DNA of 64,000 bases from positions 1,301,927-1,365,926 of the forward strand of contig JAJEKV010000001.1 in the NCBI GenBank assembly GCA_021234155.1. The letters are read 5' to 3'. Shown in pieces: positions 1 through 11,596 of this stretch. This DNA is from Isoetes taiwanensis (Eukaryota; Streptophyta; Lycopodiopsida; Isoetales; Isoetaceae). Under the pieces are notes generated by a model that saw only the letters and a program-made list of their open reading frames with translations, did no database searches and was not told the DNA's origin. Made by a program: the position numbers and the translations under genes. Position 1 is the stretch's first letter; each line of letters starts with the position of its first letter.

Positions 1-34
1 ACTAGTACTTACCAGGTAGGTTCCGTTTAGCACA

Positions 35-58
35 AATAGAATAGAATAGAATAGAATA
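35..58 (-). repeat. (AGAAT)n LINE tail
   Basis: About five copies of AGAAT on the plus strand (ATTCT on the LINE's coding strand) sit at the very 3' end of the LINE. Such short tandem tails replace poly(A) in some LINE lineages. Similar runs occur at about 10299-10315 (plus AGAAT) and about 60516-60540 (plus ATTCT), and a degenerate one at about 5634-5655. Confidence 0.75.
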
Positions 59-298
59 CATTAATGTCCCTTGTGCCGTAAGGCCCCTGGACTTGTGTAG
101 CATGGGCGAGCTCCCAAAAGAGGGTGCTACTAGCACATCACGCTGTTATAATGTAGCCTTTTCTGAAGGCTGACTTTTTTTCTTTTAATACCAGCATCCT
201 GCTTTATCTCGGCTTCTTGGCCGTGCAGTGATGCGTCGTTATCAATCAGCTTTTAGCTGAGCAATTTGTGTGAGGCTATATGATCCGCCTTGTACAGA

Positions 299-3200
299 TC
301 ATATTACAAGCCCTCTCTCACTGTGTACTTCTATGTGTCTGGTCGTCATCCTTTGGATCGCGTCTGCCAGATCCCGTAATGATTCTGTCATCGTCATCAG
401 CCTGTGGACTGGTTCCCCCCACCTTATATTTCTGTATCTATCCCTGATGTCTCCGTAGACCGGACAGTCATTAAGCATATGATTCTCATCCTCTATTCTT
501 CCCCCGTCACATATTCTGCATATCCTGTCCTCCTTGTCTACCCCTCTCCATCTGTCTTTTTCAATTCTTAGGTCATGACTCCCCATCCTGAATCTGACGA
601 GGATGTCCCTTCTGATTTTCCCCAATGTGTTATCTCGGTATATCTGATGTCCCATTTGTTGTCCTGGGTTAAAAACTTGTACGAGCCAGTCTGTCTTGGG
701 TCCCGTGTGTCTCTGCAGCCATGCCCTTGTCGCTATGTCTGTCCACTCCTCATTCCACTGCCCCTCTTCAGGTTTAATCCCATCTGTCTGGTCCATGTTG
801 CCACATCTTTAAACCATCCAGTGTTTTCGAGGATGTGTGATTTTGCTGATTCGGTGATTGCGATGCTGGACAGTTTCCCTTGTTTGTCCCCTGCATTGTC
901 TGCGGCGTGTTTGTTCTTACCCTGAATTCCTGTCTGTGCCATTGTCTAAGAATCCCCTCTTGCTTGTCCCAATTTCTTTCTGTTAAACTTGGTCCCCATG
1001 CTTCTGCTCCGTACAACTGAGTAGTGGCTACCGCTGCACTAAATAGGTAACATTTGATGTCCCAATCAGTTATTCTGCTTCTGTTACGGAAATTTTTCAT
1101 GTTAAAGTAGCTTCCTATAGCTGATTGGAATCTGGCGTTAGCTCCCTTGGCCCATTTCCCTGTGCCATGCGCATCATAACCTAGATACATGTATTCTGTT
1201 GCCTCCTCTATCTCTTTTTCTTTATATCTGAAAGGTTTATGCTTGTTCTTGTGTCCAAAGATGACTATCTTAGTTTTTGCTAGATTCACTGTCATCCCTG
1301 TCTCCTCACAAAACTATTCTAGAATTTTGAGCAGTCTGTGCATCCCCTTGTTTTTTGTTGCCATCATACTAAGGTCATCCGCATATAGCATTATTGGTAC
1401 CTTCGTGTCTCCTAGTGTGGGGGCATATTCATCCCCCTGCTGTTCTGCTATGTATCCCTGTAGCGCATCTATGTATATACCAAACAGAGTTGGGGATAAC
1501 GGACATCCCTGCTTTACACCAGTGTCACAGACTATCGGCTGTCCCTCCTTTTCCATCTTAGCGTATACCTTGTGGTATAGCCTTGCGATCGATCCTACCA
1601 TATTTATCGGGGCTGCATGTCCATCGACCTTTTAATGACTTCTCCCTTGGGATTTGTATCAAATGCTTTTCTCGAAGTCTACAAAGCGTGATTATTTTCT
1701 CCCCTGCACTTTGTTATGCTCTATTAATATTCGAAGAGTCACTAGATGGTCTGTGGTTGAGTGTTCCGGTCTCTTCTGCCCATTTCTTTAGTTTGTTATC
1801 CAGAACCTTTCCAAACCATTTTGCGAAAATCGAGCTTACCATTATCGTCCTATAGTTTCCTGGGTCTCTTCTATTTCCTGTCTTATGTAACGGTATGACT
1901 CTGTTGTATGTCCACCTGTCTGGAAGTCCTGTATGTATGATGCCATTGAAAATGTCTGTAACCTGTCTACCAATTTCTGTTTCTACACACTTCAGCAGTT
2001 CCACGGTCAGACCGTATAGATCTGGAGCTTTATGATTAGCCATCCTGTTTAGGGCTAACATTACTTCTAGCATGTTGAAGCATGGTTTATCCGGGTCATG
2101 CTGCATTGGTATTGGCACCGGAGGTGCCCCCGTCTTGTATAATTTGTCTAGGTAACTCTCCCATCCCTCGGTTCCAATGTCTTCTTGTTCATCCCTTGCT
2201 TTCATATTGCTGCCCCCTCCTTTGCTTTTGAGTCCCCTCCAGAATCTTCTAGGCTGTTTTTTCAACAATTTTCCCAGATACCATTGATGCTGTATCAAGT
2301 TATTGTATCTCTTCTTCTTCAGTAATCTTATGTATACTGCTTTCTCTTCCCGGTATGTCTCCTTTCCCCTGTGCCTTCTTGTTCTCCTCTTATGTTCTCT
2401 ACACTCGTCATCATACCATACTGCGGCTCTGAATGCCCTGTTTTTCCTAATTTTGATCTTTTTCCCAAACACGTCTGTTGCTACCCTTACCACAATGTCG
2501 TTGAGGGTGTTTCCATTATCACTCGCATTGTGTCTTTCCCAATCCCATGTTCCCATTTCCTCCCTGATCGTTTGGATGAAGGTTTCCGCGTATTTCTCCT
2601 GGAATTGTATCCTCACCCTTTCTTCCTTATCACCCTTTTTCCCTGTGCGATCTTTTTGTGGCTTTCCATCCAGTCTGACTGTTAATTTAATCGGTCTATG
2701 GCTTTCCCTTTTCCCCGTCGGCCATTCTTGTAGCATCACCTCTTCTATCTTATCCGCTGCTTGGTCGTTCAGAATTATATAATCCACTATGCTCTTACCG
2801 TGTGTGTTTTGGCTCGTAAAACCTCCTGATCCCTTCCATTTTTTCACGCCATTAGCTATAATCATCCCTGTTGCCGTGCAGATTTCCAACAGTAATTCAC
2901 CCCTAGCGTTGACCTCTGCCTTATCTTCTGTATCCCTCTGCCATTCCTGTGTTCTTGCCGTATATACTATCTGGCCATCCTTCTCGTCCGTTTGTGTGCT
3001 TTGTGCCTGTTCCTGTCTGGTTCTGGCATTCAGATCTCCTACTATAATTATTGGTCCATGTTCCTTCCATTTTGTTATGTTCTCTCCCAGATCCAGCAAT
3101 TCTAGCTTATCACTTTTTGGTGGGTAGTATGTAATTATCAGAACTATCTCTTGTTTGTTTTTCAATTGGATATTCAAGACCATATATCTCTTATTGATAT

Positions 3201-4017
3201 CTGAATGTAACATACATGCGTTGTTGGCTACACTATTCTTTATATAACAAGCCAAACCTGCACTCCCCCTGCCTATCTTAAAATCCCTGTCTTTCCAGCA
3301 TGTGAATAATTGGTATCCTTCCTCCTCTGGCAGCCTTTTAACGTTATGCTCCCATGTCTCTGTCAGGCATATTATATCGCAACCGTGGGCACCTTCTAGT
3401 CTTTCTCCATCATCCCATGGGTACCCGGTACAGTTCCAGTACCATAATGTCAGCGTCTCTTCCCCCGAGGTTGCTCCTTTGGGGTCTCCATGTTTTCTGT
3501 GCCATTGCCTGTTCTCCTTGGCCTCCCCCTGGTTTTCATTGTCGGAGTTGGCCCTCCGAACCCTGCCTGTGTTACCCGCTCTTCGTTTACCCCGCTTCCG
3601 CTTCTTCCTATTACTATGTTCTGGTTCCCTTCTACCATGATAATTCTCAGTGCTTCCCCCGTCAGTCTGTTCTCTGGCCCCTGTTGTATAGTCTTCAAGG
3701 GGTATATGTTTTCCTTTTCTGCTTCCGTTGTTTTTGCTACCCCCTACCCCCCAGATATCAGTTCTTGTGGTTGAGTCATTTGCTCTCTTACCCTCTTGTG
3801 TATGTAGACCTTGCCATTCTTGACCCCGGCCTGTATCCCTGCTTGGTTCAGTTCCCTGGCCTTGGCCAATTCCCTGTGTAGCCCTTGTCTCTGCATCACC
3901 GTTAAGGACTCTTGTACTTTGATCCAATTTCTCAATCTGGATCCCATCCGCAGGATCCTCTCCTTGGTTGCCATGTCTCTCAGTGTCAAGTTTATGTGCC
4001 TCGATCTTCCCCTCCAT
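299..4017 (-). pseudogene. LINE ORF2: APE endonuclease, reverse transcriptase, zinc knuckle
   Basis: The endonuclease reads in order WNCTG, LTETW, VGDLNAR, SIVDYIILN and SHRPI, which supply the Asn, Glu, Asp/Asn, Asp and His of an APE-type nuclease (about 3450-2690). The reverse transcriptase follows, with VDFEK/AFD, GVKQGCPLSPTLFGIYIDAL and LYADDL (about 2050-1340). The C-terminus has CRICDGG then HMLNDC, a CCHC knuckle (about 510-460). The protein would nick target DNA and prime cDNA synthesis. Breaks seen: one extra A in the VDFEKAFD stretch near 1665, a second shift near 1600, an in-frame TAG just upstream of MTVNLAKTK near 1320, and shifts near 940 and 790. The open frame overlaps ORF1 by 274 bases. 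No convincing AUG precedes the endonuclease, so its start is unresolved. Confidence 0.88.
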
Positions 4018-4529
4018 TGACCTGATCGGATGGCTTTGACGATGATACCCCTGTGTTCCTTGAACACCGTCTCTATCACTTCTGCAGTAACTCGGTATAT
4101 ATCCTCGTTAGGCCTTTCTGCTATCCCAATTAGCCTAACATCATGCTTAATTTTATTTTGCTCCTCATATTCCATTAAATGTGGCTTTATCCTATCAAAA
4201 GATTCCCATGCATCCAGCTCAACATTTGATTTCTCTAATTCAACCAACCTTTGCAAGATCTTTGCTTTCTCTTCTTCGATCTCGTCCATTCTGCGCTGCA
4301 TTTCCTCGTTCAGCTTCTCCATCCCTCCTACTCTCGTGTCCAAGCCATTGATGGCTATCTTGTTGCCGTTGCGCTTTCACCCGGTCGCGTTTAGAGCATC
4401 CAGGTTTGGGATCTTTGATTCCAGCCGCTTATCCATCTGTGCCAGGAAGTCCCTAAGATCCTGTTGGCTCGCTGGTACTCTTGCCACCTCCGATCTCCTC
4501 TGCTGGCTGCTGTTGATACTGTCGGCCAT
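3744..4529 (-). pseudogene. LINE ORF1, coiled-coil RNA-binding protein
   Basis: I start ORF1 at the ATG at 4529 (MADSINSSQQRR), because the frame runs 262 codons from there with a single in-frame TGA at 4379-4377. After the stop, residues around MEKLNEEMQRRMDEIEEEK form a heptad-rich coiled coil. Next comes an RRM-like core with VRLIGIAERPNED and INLTLRDMATKERILR, and then a basic tail domain. This is the order of L1 ORF1 proteins, which trimerise and coat the element RNA. One changed base accounts for the stop, so decay is slight. The assignment to the transposase-22/L1-ORF1 family is from memory of its motifs. Confidence 0.8.
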
Positions 4530-5049
4530 AGCTCTCGTTTGCAAGGAAACTCGTGCGGGCTTTGTGGCTATAGGCGGTCGATCGTGCTAGACTCTCACTT
4601 GTAGGATAGCCGTATTCTCTTGCCCAGACTATATATTTCCTGCTTCTAAACGGTATTTTTATTCCTAATTACCGTTCTAATTTTAAACTTCAAAATTTCA
4701 AAGTTCAAACGGTCGTAATTAAGTCCGCCCCTCTCTTTTATTATCATTCAACTCCCTTCGTCTGTTGCCCCAAGGTTGATCCTTTTGGGTCTTTTCGAGG
4801 CTGATTAGTTGGGTGTATACCTGACTGTATTGATTATGTTGTCATTTCGTCCGCTCAGAACTTCTGTACTGCTGTACTACTGTATTTCTGCACCTTTGTA
4901 GTTCTGTATTTCTGTATTTCTTCTCATGCGTCATTTTCGGTGGGCTGGAGTCCTGTAACCATTGGGAGGCTGTGCCTATGCTCCCCTGGGGTAGAAACTC
5001 CCCCCTGTCCATAATCCCCCATTTTCCATAGTGTCGGTAGATTCGTCAT

Positions 5050-5392
5050 CTGAGGTATTCTTCATACCTCGCTAGAAGTCATATGTTGTTCACAGATATT
5101 ATGGTGAGTTTTTAGTGGTCCGGGTTACCAGTTGGTGGGTCCAGCCCTCGCTATCGGTGTATGCGAGGCTTGGCCTCATTGTCGAGTATCTTGCCCCGTC
5201 CACCTTTTACTCAATGTTGATAAGAATCCAGATGGGGGTATTCTTCATACCCATTTGGATAAGTCATATCTTTGTCCTTACATTATTGCTAGTATTTAGT
5301 GGTCGGGTTACCAGTTGGTGGGTCTAGCCCTCGCTATCACGGTGTCTGCATGAGGCATAGCCTCTCTCGTCCGTAAGCTTGCCCCGTCCAGG
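5050..5392 (-). repeat. Tandem duplication, period about 183 bp, in LINE 5' region
   Basis: Two direct copies begin with a GGTATTCTTCATACC-type word near 5054 and 5237. Both continue through GTTACCAGTTGGTGGGT and CCCTCGCTAT to TTGCCCCGTCCA. The copies differ by scattered substitutions. Tandem 5' repeats often act as internal promoter modules in LINEs; that role is inferred. A T-run follows at 5394-5424. Confidence 0.7.
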
Positions 5393-5424
5393 TTTTTTTT
5401 TTACTTTTTTTTTTTTTTTTTTTT

Positions 5425-6241
5425 CCCTTGTGTACTTCCAATGGTCCCGCCTTAATTGTACCCTAAGAAGCTCGTTCTGCAATTCATATTATTGTTGTCT
5501 CTACCTATTTGTCACTTATGTGTCGCCCCCTCGGCTTGTGTTCCCTTGGTTTTGATGTGTTCGCCACCCGTTTCGTTCTGAGTCAGTATCTCTCGCAATA
5601 TGGTCCATTTCTCCAAGTTATCTGTTTCTGCTCTATTCTGTTCTATTCTGTTCTGTTATATTGCTCAATGTCATCCGATGTCACTTGAGATGTTTTTCCT
5701 ATCCTGTTTATAAATCCGCTTGGTGTATCTTATCAGCATTCTACCCCTCGATAATCCTTCGATAGTCTTTGTTAATATCCATGATTTCCTATAGTTTCCG
5801 TAATTCCCATATATATATTCGTGCTTTGTCTCCGTGTAATGTACTACTAAAGATCATAATCAAATCATCACTAAGGTAATTTTTAAGAATACATGATACA
5901 GCCATTTTTTTATCAGGGCATATATTACTTCAGATCTTCTTCATTCAAAAATTCTCTTAACAGAGATCATACATATGTATCTATACCCCGGTGGAAACCT
6001 TTTCGAACATCCAGCCATGTCTAACGTTTATTACATGTTTATCAAGAGCTGGAGGTAACTGATTTAAAGCAGTAGATGATCATATATCTCTATGAGGAGA
6101 AACAAAAAAGATTTTTAAAAGAAAACAAAAACCAAAAGCAAAAGGATGTTAAGACTACGCCTGAGCTTGTCCCCTCGGGCATCTTCCATCTCCCTTTCTT
6201 TTCTTTCCCGCCTCCTCCTTGCTGTATCATTCCTTATCCTT
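5425..6241. other. Non-coding interval
   Basis: No gene is recognisable. It contains imperfect TATTC/TGTTC runs near 5634-5655 and AT-rich sequence. It may include the distal LINE 5' end. Confidence 0.4.
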
Positions 6242-6652
6242 TTACTTCTTCTGTTTCTTTTCCGTTGATGTCTCCCCGACCTTGGTCACCTTCTCCAGGT
6301 TCCTGTGCATGTACGCTTGGCAAAGAAAATCTACAGGGTTTTTCTCGGCGCAAAAGATGCATATCTTACCATAGTCAGTAATCATAAGGCTATGCTGGTA
6401 CCTCTTCTCTTTTTGTATGGTTCCATACATTTGCAGTCTATTGAAGCACTGCAGCATGCAGTTGGATAAAATAAATATCTGAAGCAAAACCATGCAAATA
6501 CACAACGGAGAAAACAACAAAGAAATCGAGTAATTCATCTTGCATGAAACCAAGCTCTTTGAAAGTGAAGACCACCGATTGCCATTACTCCTGCAGAGGG
6601 CACGGTAAGTGCGAGTTGTGAGATGAAGAGCTTGAGCGCAGGCAAAGTCCAT
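6242..6652 (-). CDS. Unrecognised exon-like reading frame
   Basis: A 136-codon minus-strand frame. Its downstream half (about 6460-6242) looks protein-like, with ICIFCAEKNPVDFLCQAYM and a lysine-rich end. A CTGCAG acceptor-like site near 6455 lies just upstream of it. The upstream half contains a hydrophobic stretch that could be a retained intron. I recognise no family. It may be a remnant of a spliced gene or chance. Confidence 0.25.
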   Translation of the reverse strand: MDFACAQALHLTTRTYRALCRSNGNRWSSLSKSLVSCKMNYSISLLFSPLCICMVLLQIFILSNCMLQCFNRLQMYGTIQKEKRYQHSLMITDYGKICIFCAEKNPVDFLCQAYMHRNLEKVTKVGETSTEKKQKK

Positions 6653-6676
6653 TTCGCGATGGTGCAGTGCTGGTTT

Positions 6677-6815
6677 TACCAGGTGACCGAGAGTTTACAG
6701 GAAATAGGAGGTTTGGAGCAGTCACCAGCATATCCTAGGGATATTCTAGCATATGCCTAGGATATGCCAAAAGCCCACATAAACAAGGGTTTGCCCCCCT
6801 AGGGGCAACTAAAAA
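6677..6815 (+). repeat. SINE-like retroposon piece with palindromic 3' end and A-tail
   Basis: It starts near CAGGTGACCG and ends with a TTGCCCCCC-TAGGGGCAA palindrome followed by an A-run. A clearly related segment with the same ending and tail lies at 49862-49992. A third copy of only the ending is at 53507-53529 in inverse orientation, next to a T-run. A shared 3' hairpin plus a homopolymer tail suggests a retroposon; no internal pol III promoter was identified. Confidence 0.5.
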
Positions 6816-6959
6816 AAAACTGCAACCTAAATTAGCAAGATTTACCTATTTTACACAAAGAAGGGCATCATTAACTTCTCAAATTGACAAACTTAAGCAC
6901 ATCAAGAAAATTTGTTTATGAAGCAGCACATGCATGTTGATTTGTGTAAAAAAAAAAAA

Positions 6960-7205
6960 TTACGAAATTTGTTGCTGAATTGAATCACGGCCATTAGTAG
7001 GATCATGTTTTTCTTTGACAACATTCATAAGAAGGTCAAATCCTACCCCACTAAATGCCTCTTCGTCAAAGTTGTAAGCTGCATTTTGAATCTCAACGTA
7101 ACTGAAATCTTCAGTGGTACTAAGCTGGACGAAGCCGGCTCCACGTTGCTGCCATGCTATGGCAAAATCGAAGAGCAAGATACATATTGTCAAAAGTTCA
7201 AATGA
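6960..7205 (-). CDS. Terminal-exon-like frame, family not recognised
   Basis: On the minus strand a TTTTGCCATAG acceptor-like site near 7160 is followed by an open stretch. It reads with FVQLSTTEDFSYVEIQNAAY and then FDEEAFSGVGFDLLMNVV, to a stop near 6960. Composition and the acceptor resemble a real last exon. Upstream sequence in the same frame (LCWFHAS near 7240) belongs to a repeated non-coding motif also present near 7920, so the frame should not be extended that far. No family recognised. Confidence 0.3.
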   Translation of the reverse strand, partial: SFELLTICILLFDFAIAWQQRGAGFVQLSTTEDFSYVEIQNAAYNFDEEAFSGVGFDLLMNVVKEKHDPTNGRDSIQQQIS

Positions 7206-7420
7206 TTTCCTAAAGTCTTCTATTCTTGCACTGCGACTCGCATGAAACCAACAAAGCGTAGGCTTCTCATTCATCTCAGCAGATTTTCTACAATGGTGGA
7301 CAGTGGATAGCCGCACACATGCGAACTACCCACGAAAAATAAAGGGAAAATCCAATTATATCATTTGGACCCCAAAACAAATACAATGCTAATAGATGAG
7401 TGGCTGATGTACTGCCAAAA

Positions 7421-7482
7421 GCTTATCACCGGGATTAAAAACCCGCCCTTCGGGTTTTCGAGGAAAAACCCTAGTGATAAGC
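7421..7482. repeat. Nested perfect stem-loop
   Basis: Outer arms GCTTATCAC (7421-7429) and GTGATAAGC (7474-7482) enclose an inner hairpin of AAAACCCG (7438-7445) with CGGGTTTT (7451-7458) around a 5-base loop. It could be the core of a small foldback element or a structured transcript. Flanking sequence holds no gene. Confidence 0.6.
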
Positions 7483-7714
7483 CTTCGGCAAGGGCTTAGA
7501 CAAGCGTAAGGCATAGAATCGCTCCCAAAACCAGCGCATGGAGAAGTCAAAAGCGGATGGCTTCGCCAACCTGTGCACGCACATCACCAACAACAAACGA
7601 AACATACCAAAGAATAGCATCACCCGGTGGGTGGAAAAGCATCACCCACCGGGTGGAAAAACATGATAAGCGGAACTTGTACAAAATATAATAAACAAAA
7701 AGGGGGAGGTGGGT

Positions 7715-8270
7715 TCAAAGAGAATAAAGATCTTCTTTGAGAGAAAAGGAAGATGAAACGTCGATGAAGAACTCGCAATAAGTAGCAAAGCCCAACGATG
7801 AAACGGCCCAAAAGCGCGTAACGATGCATGCATCGACGACGTATCAATGCATGCATGCTTGTCAGAAACAAGAATGCCGATTCGCTACGCCAAATCGGCG
7901 ACATTCTTACGCTGCATTTCGCATGAAACCAACAAAGCGCCCGAATACCAAAGGACTTCCTTAACAAACTAGGATCGGGGGCCGAAGGTCCGCGGGATGA
8001 AGGCTAAAAGGCGGGAAAAGGATGCTTGAGAAAGCTAGCGCCAAATTGGCCAAACCGGGGGGAAGAAGCCCCCCCTGCACGGAAACAAATCAAAGAGAAT
8101 AAAATGCTGAGAGAAGAGGAAGCGTAGATGAAGAACTCTGCAATAAGTAGCAAGCGCCCAACCGATGAACGGCCCAAAAATCGCGATGCATGCATCGCGA
8201 CGCGATGCAATGCATGCATGCTCGTCTTTGACAAGAATCTTGATTCAAGATGCGAATCGACGACATTGCA
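7715..8270. repeat. Imperfect direct duplication rich in GCATGCATGC
   Basis: About 7720-7900 and 8092-8270 align. Both have the order GAGAGAAnAGGAAG, GATGAAGAACTC, GCAATAAGTAGCAA, CGGCCCAAAA, then GATGCATGCATCG and AATGCATGCATGC. The copies differ mainly in CG-containing words. The palindromic GCATGC core occurs twice per copy. No protein is supported, and the short frames here are by-products of the repeat. Confidence 0.65.
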
Positions 8271-8770
8271 CTAGTATCAAGTTGACCCATCTCACCACTC
8301 AAAAATTGCCAAGTCATCATACACATCATCACCATTGCCATGTCACACCACACATATGTCACCCTCATTCAAAAGTCCATCTTCTTCAAATTTCTTCAAA
8401 ATAAGTTGTTTAGATTATCAAGGGGATATGTTATCTTGCCACATCATCACCAACACCTCCATATCATCACACACGTGTCACATTCCTCACTTCCACCTCA
8501 TCAAAAGTTTTGACTAGAAAAAAGTTACCTTGCCAACCATCTCTCATTGCCATGCCATCATCATCTTGCCAACTCACCTTGCCTATTTGCCACCTCACCA
8601 TCTCCACACCCTTTTTTGAGCCAAAAGTTAAAAAGCTAATTTTGCAAAAAAGATTCCTCCATGGCATAAAGCATCAAAAAAGATTCTTTTTGCAAAAAAG
8701 AATTCTCGCAAAAAGGGCTCATTTAGACCTTCATTTTGGGTTTCTTGGGAAATGTGCCTAACTCCATGAA
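8271..8770. other. CAT/CCA-biased non-coding stretch
   Basis: Strand-biased C, A and T sequence with many ATCATC, TTGCCA and CACATCATC words and few guanines. It looks like drifted simple sequence. No credible gene. Confidence 0.45.
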
Positions 8771-11460
8771 TAAAAAACTTTTCCTATACACCCCCAAAAG
8801 CGTAGTCAATCACCGGGCCACGTGGTACACGGGCGTGTGGAAGTGATAACAGACAGAATCCCACGCATGAGGGCGCCGCCACTTTTATAATGCTAATTGT
8901 GCCAGTCATAAACCCAGGCTGACTTTCCTGTGAGTGCCTGTGGGATATTTCGAGCATTTTTTCAAGAACCCTAAATCCCCTGTTATGCCAAGATCCGTCA
9001 AATTAACCAGATTTAACAACTCAATCATGATGAAATACCTTCGGATCCACCTATATTACATCAAGAACTCAATAATCAAGCAAAAAGAACAAGATTCTGG
9101 CCCGGATTTGCCAAGAATAGGCCAGAATAGGGCGTTTTAAAAAGGGGGGAAATTGCACAGAAGATTTTCGAGGGCTTTGGGCGAAACGCTTGATCGAGAT
9201 TCTTTGAAGAAAGATCGGTTATGGAGATTTGAGCTTGAACTTGCCTTCCAAGCATTAAAGTACCATGGATTTCCTGATATTTTCACTTGATTACTTGGTT
9301 TGAAATTCTACTTGATCCTGTACCCAAGACACAGAGCTTGGGATTCTGATTAATTGTTGTCTGATTCTTGAATGAATAAAAATTTGACCCTTGGAGATAT
9401 ACTCAAAAGTGATTTTCCTTTGGCATTATAGAAAATATGGCAGTAAGCTCTTGCACATAGGCAGGTGTTGATTACAGTGAAAATTGCACATAGGTCAGTA
9501 TAAGATAGGCGAAGAATGGCTTAAATGCATGCTCATTCCTTTGAGAGAAATTCCAGCTTGCACAATTAAGCAAAAATTTGCATATTCCTAGCCTAAGATA
9601 GCATCTTTCACTAGTTGAATGGCATCCCCACACTTGCTAAACATAGATAGCTTTCGAATTGATTCAAAAAGACAAGAAAGATCCCATAAAAGATCAATTT
9701 ATCAGAGCTTAGCTGACTGTTCACAGTCTGTGACAGTCTTTCAGATCTAATACCAAGATTTCAGCATATTCTACACCTATTCGTGAAAAAGGAGTACTTG
9801 ACCGTTGTGTGCAGGCACATTAAGAAGAGATCCAAGCATCAAATCACAAAAAAGACCTACCCTTTTGGAGTTGTAGAAAATAACTCTTCACCAGGAATAT
9901 TGACCAAATCTTGACTTGGCCAGAGATGCATATTTGAGTGATTTGCTCTGATCACAAACCATCTTTTTGCCCAGCATTGCTCATGATCTTGAGTAGCTTA
10001 GGCATAAAAAAATCATGAGCAGATCCTTGTTTATTTGCATGTAGCATTATCCTTTATGAGGCAGTCTTTTTTCTGTTTTGGAAAAGTGATTGAAAATTGT
10101 TATTTGAGCTTCTTGCTTGGGATTTTCTCACATAAAGTGGTTGCCTTAAGAACCTAGAGGTACTACAAAAAGGTAACAAAGCAACACTGAAATGCTACCA
10201 AGAGTATCCAATATTTTAAGAGATTCTGAATTTTGTAGGAGTCTAATAAGATTTTCGAAAATAATCTGGTATTCCTTAAGATTATACAAACATCGATTAT
10301 AAATAGAATAGAATAGAACATCTAAAGAACATCTAATATGAAAGGTATATCAAGATTAAATTCCCCAATGGCGAGATGTCGCGGGGAGTACGAAATTCTG
10401 AAGGAGCAATGTCCCTTGTTTTCAAATTCCGAACGTTAACTCGTTTAAGAACTATTATATTTTCAACCATGTCAATTGAAATCCCAATTTCGTGAATTAG
10501 AAGATGAGGATCCCCGACAAGTGCACGATGTGCAGAGTAATTTGAGAACTTGATTAGTGTTGAGCCAAATAATGTCTTTAACCATGCGCTTCTTCACTGT
10601 TGATACTCAAAAGCAGAGAGTCCTTAACTAGCTTCTGCAGTGCTCGATGTACAAAAGAACATGTTTAGCAAGATATATAAGTCTACCCAAGATTGCTCTA
10701 GGTTCCACAAAGATTCAGCTAGATTCTCAAGGATACCTTGTGTAGTCTCAATAATGGGCAATGAGAAATGGAGCTCGCTTATTTTATGGACAGAGAAGGA
10801 AAAGCAATGACATGGATGGATTGTTGGAATATCATACAACATTTTTATATAATTCTTTGATCCTAGAATTGTTACAACAGTATGAGTTTCTGTACATAAT
10901 AGGCCATGCGGTTAGCAGACCATTTTGCTGCTTGATGGAAGCACATAAAGTGCTAGGCGAAATAGCTTGATAGAGTGGATTTATCCCATTGTAGAGCCAA
11001 GGAATATGCACATGCACTCAAAACACTAAGATATGTGAATTCGCTTGATTTCAACCCATAATGCTTTGTCTGCGTATGGTAGCTATAATCCTAGACTCGA
11101 TGCTCAGGGTTCATTTGCACATGACGTTAACTTAATAAAAATTAACTACTTGGGGTCCATTTGTACCTCTAATATTAATCTTTAAGCCAGAAACCATTAT
11201 AACCATGAATTGTCTAAAACAAATTGGAAGCAATAATACTCATAAGCGCCAGTAGCAATTTGTCTTGTGATCTGCAAAGCACGTGAAAGAGGTGTGATCC
11301 CACTCTAGCAAACTATCACCGCTCGGGTACCATGTTGCTTGTTGCGCTAGCCAGGAGAATATTCCTAAAGGAATTTCTAAGTGGAGTTTGCTAGAAAAAT
11401 TTTCTAGTTACGTGAGCGGGTAGCATGGCCAATGGGTGCAAATTAAAAAAGAGGGGGGAG
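8771..11460. other. No recognisable gene
   Basis: I see no conserved protein, RNA or complete element in this 2.7 kb. It includes a short AGAAT run near 10299-10315. Relative to B3 copy B, the whole block from about 6816 to 11462 looks inserted, because the A-tail at 6806-6815 and the A-run at 11467 are adjacent in the other copy. Confidence 0.5.
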
Positions 11461-11596
11461 GGGGTAAAAAAAAAAAAAGAGGGTATGGAAAACAAATGTA
11501 TCAATATATTCCCGATTTGGGATAATTAACATTGATTTGACAGTGGGATGTTGGATTTTTATCTTGTCTCCATCCCTCTGTTTCTTATGCTCACAC

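Larger units (their letters stand above)
35..5392 (-). mobile_element. L1-like LINE, broken, 3' tail at the low-coordinate end
   Basis: A non-LTR retrotransposon lies on the minus strand. In element order it has a 5' region with a duplicated segment (about 5392-4530), ORF1 (4529-3744), ORF2 (endonuclease, reverse transcriptase, C-terminal zinc knuckle; about 4017-299), a 3' UTR of about 240 bases, and a tail of pentamer repeats instead of poly(A). ORF1 with coiled coil plus ORF2 with an APE-type endonuclease is the L1 layout. The 5' boundary is uncertain; the T-run at 5394-5424 is where recognisable LINE sequence ends, but the unit could reach about 5840. No target duplication could be settled because the tail is itself repetitive. 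ORF1 has one in-frame stop and ORF2 about four breaks, so the copy is not autonomous. Confidence 0.9.

Noticed and set aside
299-4590. Plus-strand frames opposite the LINE (several over 100 codons)
   Set aside because: Antisense shadows of ORF1 and ORF2.
8271-8770. His-rich coding region
   Set aside because: CAT-rich strand bias gives histidine-rich frames without any fold or start context.
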